From NCBI GenBank assembly GCA_910577195.1, contig CAJTLP010000006.1:109962-173961 (forward strand): a stretch of 64,000 nucleotides of DNA, in the 5' to 3' direction. Positions 43,365 to 52,116 of the stretch are shown here, in pieces; the first letter of the stretch is position 1; every line of letters starts with the position of its first letter. A program made the position numbers and the translations under genes. The notes beneath the pieces are model-generated. The model saw nothing but the letters and a program-made list of their open reading frames with translations, was not told the DNA's origin and did not search any database. This stretch comes from an uncultured Eubacterium sp. Its GTDB lineage: Bacteria > Bacillota > Clostridia > Oscillospirales > Acutalibacteraceae.

Positions 43365-43968
43365 TGAAAATACACAAGCTTTTCAAAACATACAGGAGCA
43401 AATCTCTGAATCAGAAGAAAAGGAAATTGTAAATTTAGCAGGATTTCAAGTGACAAAGGCCGAATTGTTTGCGCATACAAGAGAGCCTGCGGTTACAGTC
43501 TGGGAAAATCGAATTAAGTTTAATATGGCGTGTTTGAGAAGATTTCCGGGCGTTACGCATATTCAGTTATTGATACATCCTGAACAGCAGAGATTGATAA
43601 TTCGTCCCTGTGAAGCGGATGCTCCTGACTCTTTAAGATGGGCTACGGGTGGCGGAGAAAAAGAAATCCGTAACCGTGATATGATTTGTCAGATATTTGC
43701 TGCAAAGCTTTTTGAACTTATGAACTGGGATAAGCAGTACCGTTATAAGATGCTGGGAAAGCCTGCCATATCGGATAATGAAGCATTATATCTGTTTAAG
43801 CTAAATGATTTTGAGCTTTTCGTAAACACAGGTAAAAGAAAAAGCCGTGCTTATCTTCCCGAGGACTGGAGGGAATGCTTTGGTGTACCTGTTGAAAAGC
43901 ATGAGGAAGCCTATAAAATAGATTTAGCAGAAGGCTATATTTCTACAGGAAAGGCAGGTGAAATGTAA
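43357..43968 (+). CDS. Stand-alone copy of the recombinase-tail domain (A)
   Basis: 203 residues. After about 25 acidic residues comes LAGFQVTKAELFAHTREPAV, IQLLIHPEQQRLIIRPCEAD, ELMNWDKQYRYKMLGKPAIS, ALYLFKLNDFELFV: the same strand-rich domain as the recombinase C-terminus, in the same order. It ends with about 40 residues around RAYLPEDWRECFGVP, also present in the recombinase (KVDICPEEWGNSFGE). So it equals the recombinase tail as a separate protein. Overlaps the recombinase by 8 nt. Candidate directionality factor or tail-tail partner; function unknown. Confidence 0.7.
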   Translation: MNDENTQAFQNIQEQISESEEKEIVNLAGFQVTKAELFAHTREPAVTVWENRIKFNMACLRRFPGVTHIQLLIHPEQQRLIIRPCEADAPDSLRWATGGGEKEIRNRDMICQIFAAKLFELMNWDKQYRYKMLGKPAISDNEALYLFKLNDFELFVNTGKRKSRAYLPEDWRECFGVPVEKHEEAYKIDLAEGYISTGKAGEM

Positions 43969-44414
43969 TGGCATATGATATCGGTATTAAAACAGTTTCA
44001 TTAGACGGATTTCAGGTTGTGCAAAGAAAATACTTCAGTCGTCTGACAGAACCAATGATGACAATATGGGAATCAGCAGTTGCTTTCAATACCGCTTCGC
44101 ACGACGCACTGAATAATTGCGAATGCATAGAAATTTATGTAAATGAAAAAGCAAAGAGTATAGCTATTATGCCCGTTCCGTCAAAAGATAAGGAAGCTGT
44201 GCAGTGGATCAGAGGCAGTAAAAAGTATAAATATAACAGGATTGAATGCACTATGTTTGCAAGGCAGATATTTAAATCATGGGGACTTGATCCACAGTAT
44301 CATTACCGTACACCCGGTAAACTTGTACAATGTGATAAAAAGCTAATGATACTTTTTGATTTTTCACATTATGAGGTTTGGAGCGGCAGCAAAATGGTGA
44401 AAGAAAATGGATAA
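43968..44414 (+). CDS. Stand-alone copy of the recombinase-tail domain (B)
   Basis: 148 residues. LDGFQVVQRKYFSRLTEPMM, TIWESAVAFNTASHDALNN, IEIYVNEKAKSIAIMPVPSK, WGLDPQYHYRTPGKLVQ and LMILFDFSHYEVWSG align motif by motif with copy A and the recombinase tail. It lacks the C-terminal PEEW segment. The ATG sits on the previous stop (1-nt overlap). All copies are co-translated, suggesting a complex of unequal subunits. Confidence 0.7.
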   Translation: MAYDIGIKTVSLDGFQVVQRKYFSRLTEPMMTIWESAVAFNTASHDALNNCECIEIYVNEKAKSIAIMPVPSKDKEAVQWIRGSKKYKYNRIECTMFARQIFKSWGLDPQYHYRTPGKLVQCDKKLMILFDFSHYEVWSGSKMVKENG

Positions 44415-44796
44415 AAATACTTTTATATCAGTTCGTCTTACAAGCGGAAGTATTCGGATTTTCAAAGAAACCATCAGACTGATGGATAATCCTGAATTTA
44501 TAAGGTTTTCGGTTAATGAAGAGGGTACTTTACTTGCGGTTGAACCCTATCACAGAAAAACTTTTACTTCTTTTACTGTCCCGAAGAATCTGTATTCTTA
44601 TAACGGTGAAATGGTTGTTTACAGCAAGTCGTTATGTGCTGTTTTATACAGCAGACTGGATTGGAAAAAAGATAAATTATATCGTATACCGGGAAAGGTT
44701 TTCAAAGAACAAAAAACAGCTGTTTTTGATTTGACGAATGCGGTTTGTTACAACGGCGTTTCGTCAATTGAAAGCTTTCGGGGAGAAATTTTATGA
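44407..44796 (+). CDS. Diverged copy of the recombinase-tail domain (C)
   Basis: 129 residues. Shorter, but retains FIRFSVNEEGTLLAVEPYHR, SLCAVLYSRLDWKKDKLYRI then PGKVFKEQKTAVFDLTNAV, equivalent to the RPC, W..Y.YK.PGK and IFDL segments of copies A and B. The first strand is altered. Overlaps B by 8 nt and the HTH gene by 4 nt. Same operon as the recombinase. Confidence 0.6.
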   Translation: MDKNTFISVRLTSGSIRIFKETIRLMDNPEFIRFSVNEEGTLLAVEPYHRKTFTSFTVPKNLYSYNGEMVVYSKSLCAVLYSRLDWKKDKLYRIPGKVFKEQKTAVFDLTNAVCYNGVSSIESFRGEIL

Positions 44797-44984
44797 CATT
44801 TGCAGAGCAGGTTTTATTTATGCGAAAAAAGCTGTACCTATCCCGTTGTGATATGGCTAAGAAAATGGATGTAACCGAACAGACGGTTTACAGATGGGAA
44901 CAAGGATTGTCAAACCCGAATATTTCATCAAGAAGAAAATTTATGTCACTATGCAAAAAAGAAAGAATAGTATTTGATGAATAG
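44793..44984 (+). CDS. Small XRE-family HTH protein
   Basis: 63 residues. FAEQVLFMRKKLYLSRCDMA then KKMDVTEQTVYRWEQGLSNP is a complete Cro/C1 HTH, nothing more. Start overlaps the previous stop (GGGGAG upstream). Last gene of the cassette; could serve as excisionase or repressor. A terminator follows 17 nt later. Confidence 0.8.
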   Translation: MTFAEQVLFMRKKLYLSRCDMAKKMDVTEQTVYRWEQGLSNPNISSRRKFMSLCKKERIVFDE

Positions 44985-45001
44985 TTTATTAAATAAACAT
45001 G

Positions 45002-45037
45002 AAACCGTGTCTCTCTTAACTGAGAAACACGGTTTTT
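45002..45037 (+). terminator. Terminator ending the recombinase-tail cassette
   Basis: AAACCGTGT (45002-45010) and ACACGGTTT (45027-45035) pair, with an inner CTC/GAG stem, followed by TT. The AAA on the left makes it potentially bidirectional. Confidence 0.85.
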
Positions 45038-45357
45038 AAATAGACCGAAATATGAAAAAAGCAGATTTCGAAAATTAGACAAAATGTTTTTGGACTGGTG
45101 ATTACTATTGCAACCGAGAAAGTTTATCTATCTGATTTATATAAGGAACTCTATTTCATATGATATGCTGTCTCAATTACACGTTTTTATTTTTTTGCTC
45201 GTCAATCGGGATAACAATTTGATAGTTCATTGAAAAACAGGATTTTTATGTTATAATATATAAAAAGCAAAATGCTGTACTAACCATTAAAGAGATAAAG
45301 GAATTGAAATACAAATTTATAGTGTTTAGCTGATAATTTGTGTTTTGCGGTAAATAT
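45038..45357. other. Non-coding gap carrying the abortive-infection promoter
   Basis: 320 nt between the cassette terminator and the HEPN-like gene. Apart from the promoter at 45230-45257 I see no gene or repeat here. Confidence 0.5.
45230..45257 (+). promoter_or_regulatory. Promoter of the HEPN-like/AbiH pair
   Basis: TTGAAA (45230-45235), 16-nt spacer, perfect TATAAT (45252-45257). It is about 100 nt upstream of the first gene, leaving room for a leader. Confidence 0.65.
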
Positions 45358-45861
45358 ATGATCCAGTCATTAACTTCATTCGATTTTGCATTATCATATG
45401 CTCATGCATTTCGGGTATTGCTTAATAAGCATTATGAATCTCGTTTATCCGGGAATTATCAAGATTTTTCTTTGATAGTACCACTTATGTCTATTGGCGG
45501 TTTTGCTTGTGAATTATTCTTGAAATCGCTAGTAGACAAAAAGTTAAAAACGCATAAATTATATTCCGATTTATATAAGAATTTAGACACAAATACATCC
45601 AATGAAATTGAAACTATCGTTGTACAATGTATGCGCCTCAAGAAAAATAAACCTGATTATGATAGCTTAACATTTAAATCTGACTTTATGAAACAAGATA
45701 GACTTTTTGAGGATTTTCGCTACCTTTATGAACCAAAGAAAGATAAACCACAAGTGGTGTATAATATAGACTTTACTGAAGTCCTTGTTTCGGCACTGCA
45801 GACAATATGTGAATTAAAATTTGGGAAACGACCTATAACAGAAATACAAAATGGCATTTAA
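45358..45861 (+). CDS. HEPN-like protein, partner of AbiH
   Basis: 167 residues from ATG 45358 (a GTG at 45340 is an alternative; neither has a strong ribosome site). FDFALSYAHAFRVLLNKHYE, then PLMSIGGFACELFLKSLVDK and THKLYSDLYKNL is the helix pattern of HEPN domains (aggregate helices with E..LK and H.L..L). The catalytic RxxxxH is not evident, so RNase activity is uncertain. It lies 12 nt upstream of abiH and they share a promoter, pointing to a two-gene phage defence unit. Assignment is by pattern, moderate confidence. Confidence 0.5.
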   Translation: MIQSLTSFDFALSYAHAFRVLLNKHYESRLSGNYQDFSLIVPLMSIGGFACELFLKSLVDKKLKTHKLYSDLYKNLDTNTSNEIETIVVQCMRLKKNKPDYDSLTFKSDFMKQDRLFEDFRYLYEPKKDKPQVVYNIDFTEVLVSALQTICELKFGKRPITEIQNGI

Positions 45862-45873
45862 GAGAAATGGTTC

Positions 45874-46851
45874 ATGAATAGATTATTTATAATAGGAAAC
45901 GGATTTGACCTTGCTCATAATTTAAAGAGTTCTTATTGGTACTTTAGAGAATATCTAAGAAAATATGCTGAAAACTTTCTTAGTGAATTTGAAAAAATGT
46001 ATAGTTATTATCCGGTTAATGAAGATGATTGGCATTTAGGAAAGAATAAAAAATTATTAATTAAAAACAGAAACGAAAAGGTATACAAGCAGTTGTGGCA
46101 ATATATCGAATATAATCTTAGTTATGCAAACGAAAGCAATATGCTCGATTTTTCTCAGTCAATTATTGGTGAGTTAGATTTAGATGGCGGTCTTTACGGC
46201 ATTGAAGATACAATGAATAATTATTGGAAAGAGCAGTACGAGTTTGTAGCAGAGTTAGAATCGTATGTAAATAAATGGGCACGACAAATTAGATTAAACA
46301 AGGTTAAGCCTAAATGCAAAGAAATATTTAGAAATCAAGAAGACTTCTTTTTAACTTTTAATTATACTAATACTTTAGAAAGAATATATGAAATACCATA
46401 TAGCAACATACTACATATTCATGGTGGAGTATCAGGGATTGATGGTAGTCCTGTTCTTGGACATGGTAATACGGAGGTAATTAATAAATATCGTGTAATG
46501 GCATCAAAGGCTGATGAAGAGTTTGATGAAGCTTCAAAGAGTATATATAATGCTATTGCTGATTTTTATGAAAGAACCTTTAAGAATACAGAGAAAATAA
46601 TTTTTCAGAAAATGAGCTTCTTTCAAAAACTCGAAAATGTTAATTTTGTCAATATAATAGGTCATTCACTTGGAAAAGTAGATATGCCTTATTTTAAAAC
46701 GGTAATGAATTCTATAAATTCTAATGCCGAATGGAATGTTTATTATTATCAAAATGAAGAGAAAGATTGTTTGAAAGATTCATTGCTATCTCTTGGTTTG
46801 TCTGAAGAACATATATTTCTTTTACCATCAAGTGATTTTTGGGATATATAA
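45874..46851 (+). CDS. AbiH-like abortive infection protein
   Basis: 325 residues. Starts LFIIGNGFDLAHNLKSSYWYF and contains FFLTFNYTNTLERIYEI, ILHIHGGVSG, VLGHGN and NFVNIIGHSLGKVDMPYF, the whole set of AbiH motifs. AbiH blocks phage propagation in lactococci by an unresolved mechanism; the fold has been compared with SIR2-like Rossmann proteins. Full length for the family. Second gene of a pair with the HEPN-like protein. Flanked by mobile DNA on both sides, so it is defence cargo. Confidence 0.88.
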   Translation: MNRLFIIGNGFDLAHNLKSSYWYFREYLRKYAENFLSEFEKMYSYYPVNEDDWHLGKNKKLLIKNRNEKVYKQLWQYIEYNLSYANESNMLDFSQSIIGELDLDGGLYGIEDTMNNYWKEQYEFVAELESYVNKWARQIRLNKVKPKCKEIFRNQEDFFLTFNYTNTLERIYEIPYSNILHIHGGVSGIDGSPVLGHGNTEVINKYRVMASKADEEFDEASKSIYNAIADFYERTFKNTEKIIFQKMSFFQKLENVNFVNIIGHSLGKVDMPYFKTVMNSINSNAEWNVYYYQNEEKDCLKDSLLSLGLSEEHIFLLPSSDFWDI

Positions 46852-46950
46852 CTTTTTATATCTTATGAAAATAGATGCACTTATTTTTGTGTTGGTTCAA
46901 GTCCTCACAACAAATTTTCAAAGGCATCTATTTTATATCATCTTTACATA

Positions 46951-46990
46951 AACACCTGTAAATCCCTTGATTTATGGGTGTTCTTTTTTT
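46951..46990 (+). terminator. Terminator after abiH
   Basis: AACACC (46951-46956) and GGTGTT (46977-46982) close an inner AAATC/GATTT stem; CTTTTTTT follows. About 100 nt after the abiH stop. Confidence 0.85.
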
Positions 46991-47094
46991 GCTTATTTTT
47001 GCCTTAAAATAGGGGGATTGGAGCGTTTTAGTATGATTTTCGATAAACGCAATATATTTTCAAATAAATAAAATTGGCAACCTTTTGGCAACCC

Positions 47095-47134
47095 ATAAAA
47101 ACAGGCTCAGGGCATTTCTGCTCCGAGCCTTTTA
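47095..47134 (-). terminator. Terminator of the integrase fragment
   Basis: AGGCTC (47103-47108) and GAGCCT (47125-47130) plus inner GG/CC pairs; on the minus strand a GTTTTT run follows. TTGGCAACC occurs twice just left of it (about 47074-47093), as often seen near att sites of this integrase type. Confidence 0.65.
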
Positions 47135-47368
47135 TCATATTGCTATTTTATTTTTCTCGTAGTATTCCTGCGTTTTATCGAGATAGGTTTTCTCGTATGC
47201 ATCAAACACATCGCAATAAGTATCCAGCGTTGTTGTGATATCCGCGTGACCGAGAATGTGCTGCAATACTTTCGGCGGCATTCCGCTTTCAATACATCTT
47301 GTTGCATAAGTGTGTCTGAGCTGATGCTGATTGCATTCAGACTTGTTTGCTATGTTGTACCTTTCAAT
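47135..47368 (-). pseudogene. 3' fragment of a tyrosine integrase gene
   Basis: About 75 residues of a phage/ICE integrase C-terminus: ERYNIANKSECNQHQLRHTY, ATRCIESGMPPKVLQHILGH, ADITTTLDTYCDVFDAYEKT. It holds His-x-x-Arg, Gly-His and the catalytic Tyr but no upstream catalytic Arg, core- or arm-binding domain. At about 47368 homology stops abruptly and the opposite strand carries a phage-like fragment instead, so a deletion or rearrangement removed the 5' three quarters. No activity expected. Confidence 0.85.
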
Positions 47369-49904
47369 CAGCCGTATAGGAGATACAGATGAAAGTATCA
47401 AATTGCTCAAAAAAAGTGCTGAGGTGTTTGAGGGTGACACAGCCAAAAGCTATGTATATGCCTATGGTGACAACGGCAATGTATATGATTACAACAAAGG
47501 CTTTAACGCCGTGTATATGGCTCAGCAGCAGGGTAAAAGCTATGAAGAAGCATATAACATAGCTCTTGACGAAGGAAGCCATATAACCAAGCTTCAGGCT
47601 GAGATAGCATATGAAGCTGCGAAAGGTGATTATAATGCAGAAAATGCAAACAAAGGTATTACTAAACCTATAATGAATTCAGAAAAGATTTCAGATACTG
47701 ACATATCAGAAAAAAATACATTTTCAATTCCTGCTATTATTGTTAACAATGGAGACAGAACAACAATTACAGGTGTTGCAAGCACGCATAATGGAGAAAT
47801 TGTATTTAAGAATGATGAAGGCAAGACAGTATCACTCAATGATGTTGACTTTTCTGACAATACTGTCAGAACAATGGTTAACGATGCTGCAAATTTTGGT
47901 ACAAGCGGAGCAGCGGTATATATTAAAAATGCAGTTGGAAATAATAACGCAAGTAAACATTATTCGACATATCTATCTTATTCAGGACAAATGTATAGAT
48001 TTGGCATTGTTGGCTCTTCTTGGAATCAAATAAGTAATGATACTGCATTCAAACCATATTTTAATTTTCTCGGATATGACAATGCAAAAGCAATGTATGA
48101 TGCTGGTGTTGCTGACAATAAGGCTTTAAATGCCATTAGAGAAAGCAGAAAACGTGACGAAGAATCAACAAAAAGTACCGTACAGAGAACATCAGAAGGC
48201 AAAGTGAATAATGAAACAAATGACAACGGACTTGATGCTGTGTTCAATGCTGTTGCAAAGCATTTGCATATTGATGTGAATTATGTTTCTGGCGGTGAAG
48301 AAAATGGTTTTTTTGACCCTGCTACTGCAACACTTACTGTTGTAAAGGGCGCAAAGCGTGGTGATGCTACTACACTTGCGCACGAAATCGGTGAATATGC
48401 AAGAGCGTATAACTATAACGCATACAAGCAGTATGTTGAGACTGTTATAAATTATCTCTTTGAAATAGATGCTGTATCAACTGAGCAAGATATAATGGCG
48501 TACCATCGTGCATATCACGCTGCTGATAACACTACAACAATTCAGGACGCTAAGGAAGAGCTTGTAAATGATGTTACGGCCCGTTTGTTTTTTGCAGAAG
48601 GCGGTATTGAACAGATAGTTGAACATATCTCTGAAAGCAAAAAAATCTCTGTTAAGGAAAAGAAAACTTTTCTTGAAACCTTAAAAGAGATTATAAACAA
48701 CATCGCTAATACTATTAAAAATTATGTTACAAATAATGGGTTGCGTGCCTCTGAAAAAGTAGTAGGTGATATGTCGCTTGATGATGTGCGTGTACTGCGT
48801 TCTCAGTTTTTAAATGTAATCGATAGTGCTATTGCAAATCTTGAAAATGGTGTTGAGATTGGTGGTGGTACAAAATTCAGCTATAATACTTATTCTATTA
48901 TTCCTTTGGACAAGGAACAAATAGATAATGCAAATGCTCGTAATGATATTGTTATTACTAACGATAATGAATTAGTATTAAAAATTTCACAATCATTGAC
49001 AAACAGAAAACTAAAAGAAAATTATATTATTGGCGCCATTGATAATTCGTTAAAACAGAAAATAACAAATGATATAGGTATTAATATTTTTAAAGACGGT
49101 CAATATTCGTTTGTTATTTCAAGTGATGATATTAGACATATTGAAGAGCATTTTAGCTCAACCAATGAAATTTTTGATGCAGTATTTAAACTGTATGATA
49201 CTATAAACAATTATGATAGTGTAAGCTTGAATGTATTTCAAAATCAAAAAGAGTTAGTTTTTGAAAAAAGCACTACTAAAGCTGATTACCTTGCATTAGA
49301 AGTTGCCTCTAAAAAAACAAGAAGCTTAAGGCTAAAGACCTTTTATGTTACTAAAAATAATATAAAAAAAGCAGGGAACAAAATACATTCCCCTGCCAAC
49401 ACCTCAAATTCGGGTGGACTGGCTTCTCAGGGAGTTTCGCTCTCTGCTAATAATAGTATACCCAATCAAAACCAAAATGTCAAGAAGTCACTTGATGTTG
49501 ACATAGAAGAATACTTTGACGAGGGATTTTATGACCGTTTTAAGTATGAAGATGATACTAAAATCACAAAATCTATTGAGCAGTTAAAAAAAGAAAGCGA
49601 TGAATTATGGAATTTGGCTGAAACCGATAACAGTTATTTTGATGATTTTTATTCTGTAAAATATCAGTTGAAAGCATTAAAAGCAGGTTTTGATAATGTA
49701 CGTGATTATGTTGTTGAAGAAAATAAAAAAAATGTAAGAAAATATTCAAGTCAGTATATTCCTGAAATTATTAAAAAAAGAGAAGCCAAAAATAAGACAC
49801 AGGAGTTGCTGCGTGATATTGCACAAGCACCTCCACACAAGGCTGCTCAATTCAAAATAATTCAGGAAAGCAACCCTGCTCCTGAGGAGAGTAACCCAGA
49901 GTGA
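47365..49904 (+). pseudogene. Phage-like large protein fragment with zincin-like and nuclease-like parts
   Basis: About 845 residues without a proper start, entering at the break with the integrase fragment. Recognisable parts: a helical region (AVYMAQQQGKSYEEAYNIAL), a zinc-peptidase-like TTLAHEIGEYARAYN (about 48373-48417), and a segment around IVITNDNELVLKISQSLTNR, FVISSDDIRHIEEHF then TTKADYLALEVASKKTRSLR that resembles the PBECR-type (phage barnase/colicin/RelE-like) domains at the ends of large phage proteins. The frame ends artificially in antisense yhgE sequence (stop 49902-49904). Probably the C-terminal part of a prophage or element structural polyprotein. No longer functional. Confidence 0.55.
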
Positions 49905-51941
49905 AAGACCCATAAAGTAAGGAGCAAAGGCTGAACCGTAATTTTCTACAGGCTGAATGTATTCTGTAGATGTGGATACCGGCTCTGAGCTGTAATCAGG
50001 CAAGCCGATGAGTGCCTTAAGCTGTTCATTTGTATCCTCGACACTGTTGTCCACACCAACACTTGCCGTGTTGATTCCCTCCCTGAGTTCTTCTGTTCCT
50101 GCAAGGAGTGTGCCTGTGCCGTTCTTAAGAGTAGATACACCGTTGTCAAGTTCCTTAGCACCATCAGAAAGTGCTGCAGTGCCGTTTGAAAGTGTACCTG
50201 CTCCGTTAACGAGTTTGTCTGTACCGTCTGATAAAGCATCTATTCCTGCAGTGAGAGCAGGTACTTTTTCGTTGAGCTCGCTTGTACCGCCTGAAAGCTG
50301 TGATGCGCCTTCAGATGCGGTTTCTACACCTGCGGTATAGCTCTTAACGCCATCCTGAAGCTGTGCGGCACCGTCTGTCAGTGCTTTTGCACCACTGTTC
50401 AAAGTATTATTATTTAATGACAGTGTGTTCAGTCCTGCATTCAATGTGCCTATACCGTTTGTCAGTGTACTGTTGCTGGTAGTCAGTCGGCTCAATCCGT
50501 TGGAAAGTGCATATGCACCGCCGATGATTGTCTGTGGATTTTCTGTATTTCCAAACCCTGCTTTCATCTGATTAAGACCTGACTGAAGCTGAGCAGTATT
50601 TGTTTTTACTGTTCTCATTCCGTCTGTCAGTGTATTAACACCTGACTCAAGCTGAGCAGCCCCTGTCTTTAATTCAGGGAGCTTCTGCTGTAATACGGTA
50701 AGGTACTGTACAGCATATGCAAGGTCTGTTTCATTTCCACTTTGCTGATATTCGTTCAGATAATGCATTGCGGCTGTGTAAGTATCACTGAAAGCCGTAA
50801 CAGAGCTGTTAAGTGATTTTGCTCCGTTGTCAAGCATGCTCAGATTGTCTTCACTTGCCGCATTGTTCAGATATTTTACAGAATCATCAACACCCTGTGA
50901 AATCTGATTTATACCATTGCTTGCGGTCTGAATTCCGTTGTAAAGAGACTTTGCACCCTGTTCACAAGTGGTCACACCGGCTGTGTATGCTGAGATACCG
51001 GAGTTTAAAGCCTGTGCGCCGCTGGAGGCAGAAGATACGCCTGAGGTATAGCTTTCAATTCCCTGAGATAATACTTTGCTTCCGTTATTAAGCTGTGATG
51101 CGCCTGCATTGAGCTTATTGTTATTAGCGGTTATTGTTTTAAGACCGTTGTCAAGTGTGACTGCTCCGTTATTGAGAGCACCCACACCGTCAGCAAGAAC
51201 AGGCGCACCTGCACCGAGCGTGTTTACTCCGTTTTGGAGCTGTAATAATCCATTGCTTAAATCAGCGGCTCCGCCGTTTATCTTAGATGCACCGGATGAA
51301 AGGGAAGAGGAACCGTCTTTCAGATCCTTTGCTCCGTTATTCAGCTTGTCAGTTCCGTCCACTACCTGACTTGAACCATCATAAAGTTGGCTGAAACCGT
51401 CCTGAAGTGTACCCATTTCATCAGGTACGCTGTTCAGCTTGGTGCAAAGGGTATTGATGATTTCCTCATCTATTTTACCATTTATGGATTCCTTAATGGT
51501 CGGCATTGCATTTTCAAGAATCTGAGCTGCAAGATAATTCTTTTTCTGATTTGCAATATAGCTTATTTTACCGTGAATTTTATTCGTGTCTGCTGATGCA
51601 GTGGATACGGATTCGGAAAGATTTTCAGGAATGATGATTGCCGCATAATAATCATCTTCAAGTACGCCGTTTCTGGCATCTTTTTCATCGGTGAAAATAA
51701 ATTTTACCGTATCGTTTTCCTTCAGTTCTTCGCAGATTTCGTTGCCCACATTTCTTGATGCTCCGTTGATTTGTGCCCCATCATCAAGGTTTACTACTGC
51801 AACAGGAACGTCGTTCAGACGAGCATACGGATCCCAGAAAGCACTGAGATAAAAGTAGCTATATAGCAGCGGTATAACGAGTACACCTATGATGATAGCT
51901 GCTTTTACTATTATGTTTGTTTTTTTCTTCTTTACAGACAT
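49893..51941 (-). pseudogene. yhgE: Truncated YhgE/Pip family membrane protein
   Basis: Start ATG 51941 (GGAGG upstream; the TTG at 51947 is too close to it). YhgE/Pip proteins are large envelope proteins with one N-terminal membrane helix, a long extracellular coil and a C-terminal multi-helix membrane domain; related domains occur in phage-receptor and ESX-type export proteins. Here residues 1-683 are present: the N-terminal helix (IIVKAAIIIGVLVIPLLYSY), SAFWDPYARLNDVPVAVVNLD, and some twenty L..G...L..G repeats. Homology stops after FAPYFMGLSLWV at about 49893, in the first C-terminal membrane segment; the next 49 codons to TAA 49746 are antisense of the phage-like fragment. The multi-helix domain is lost, so the protein is probably non-functional. 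Confidence 0.8.
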
Positions 51942-52015
51942 TATCAAAAACCTCCTTATATAAACAATCTGTAAATCAGCTCATTACGCATTGTATTATA
52001 ATTTGAGAAAAATGT

Positions 52016-52045
52016 AACTATACATTTTAATGAAAATGTATAGTT
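52016..52045. promoter_or_regulatory. Perfect 13-bp dyad upstream of yhgE, likely repressor operator
   Basis: AACTATACATTTT (52016-52028), 4-nt centre, AAAATGTATAGTT (52033-52045). A consensus TATAAT lies about 20 nt closer to yhgE on the minus strand, so the dyad overlaps or abuts the -35. Size and symmetry fit a TetR/MarR-type operator. No such regulator gene lies next to it. Confidence 0.6.
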
Positions 52046-52069
52046 TTTGACAAAATCGTAAATTTGTAT

Positions 52070-52098
52070 AAAAAATAAGAGCCCTGAAGGACTCTTAT
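52070..52098 (-). terminator. Terminator of the O-antigen ligase-like gene
   Basis: AAGAG (52077-52081) and CTCTT (52092-52096) with inner CC/GG pairs; on the minus strand followed by ATTTTTT. Confidence 0.75.
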
Positions 52099-52116
52099 TA
52101 AATATGAAAATAATAA

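Noticed and set aside
46885..46915. tRNA-like segment GGTTCAAGTCC with flanking TTGTG/CACAA
   Set aside because: Looks like a T-arm and could be an att remnant in a tRNA 3' end, but no D-arm, anticodon arm or acceptor partner exists upstream.
47369..47446. N-terminal 26 codons of the minus-strand frame that ends in the integrase fragment
   Set aside because: They are antisense of the phage-like fragment beyond the rearrangement point, not integrase sequence.
49746..49892. Last 49 codons of the open yhgE frame
   Set aside because: Antisense of the phage-like fragment; YhgE homology stops at the junction, so these residues are not part of the family protein.
50008..51369. Long plus-strand reading frames opposite yhgE (110, 92 and 97 codons)
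   Set aside because: They are antisense to the repetitive L..G coil of YhgE; low-complexity Ser/Pro/Ala composition and no ribosome sites.
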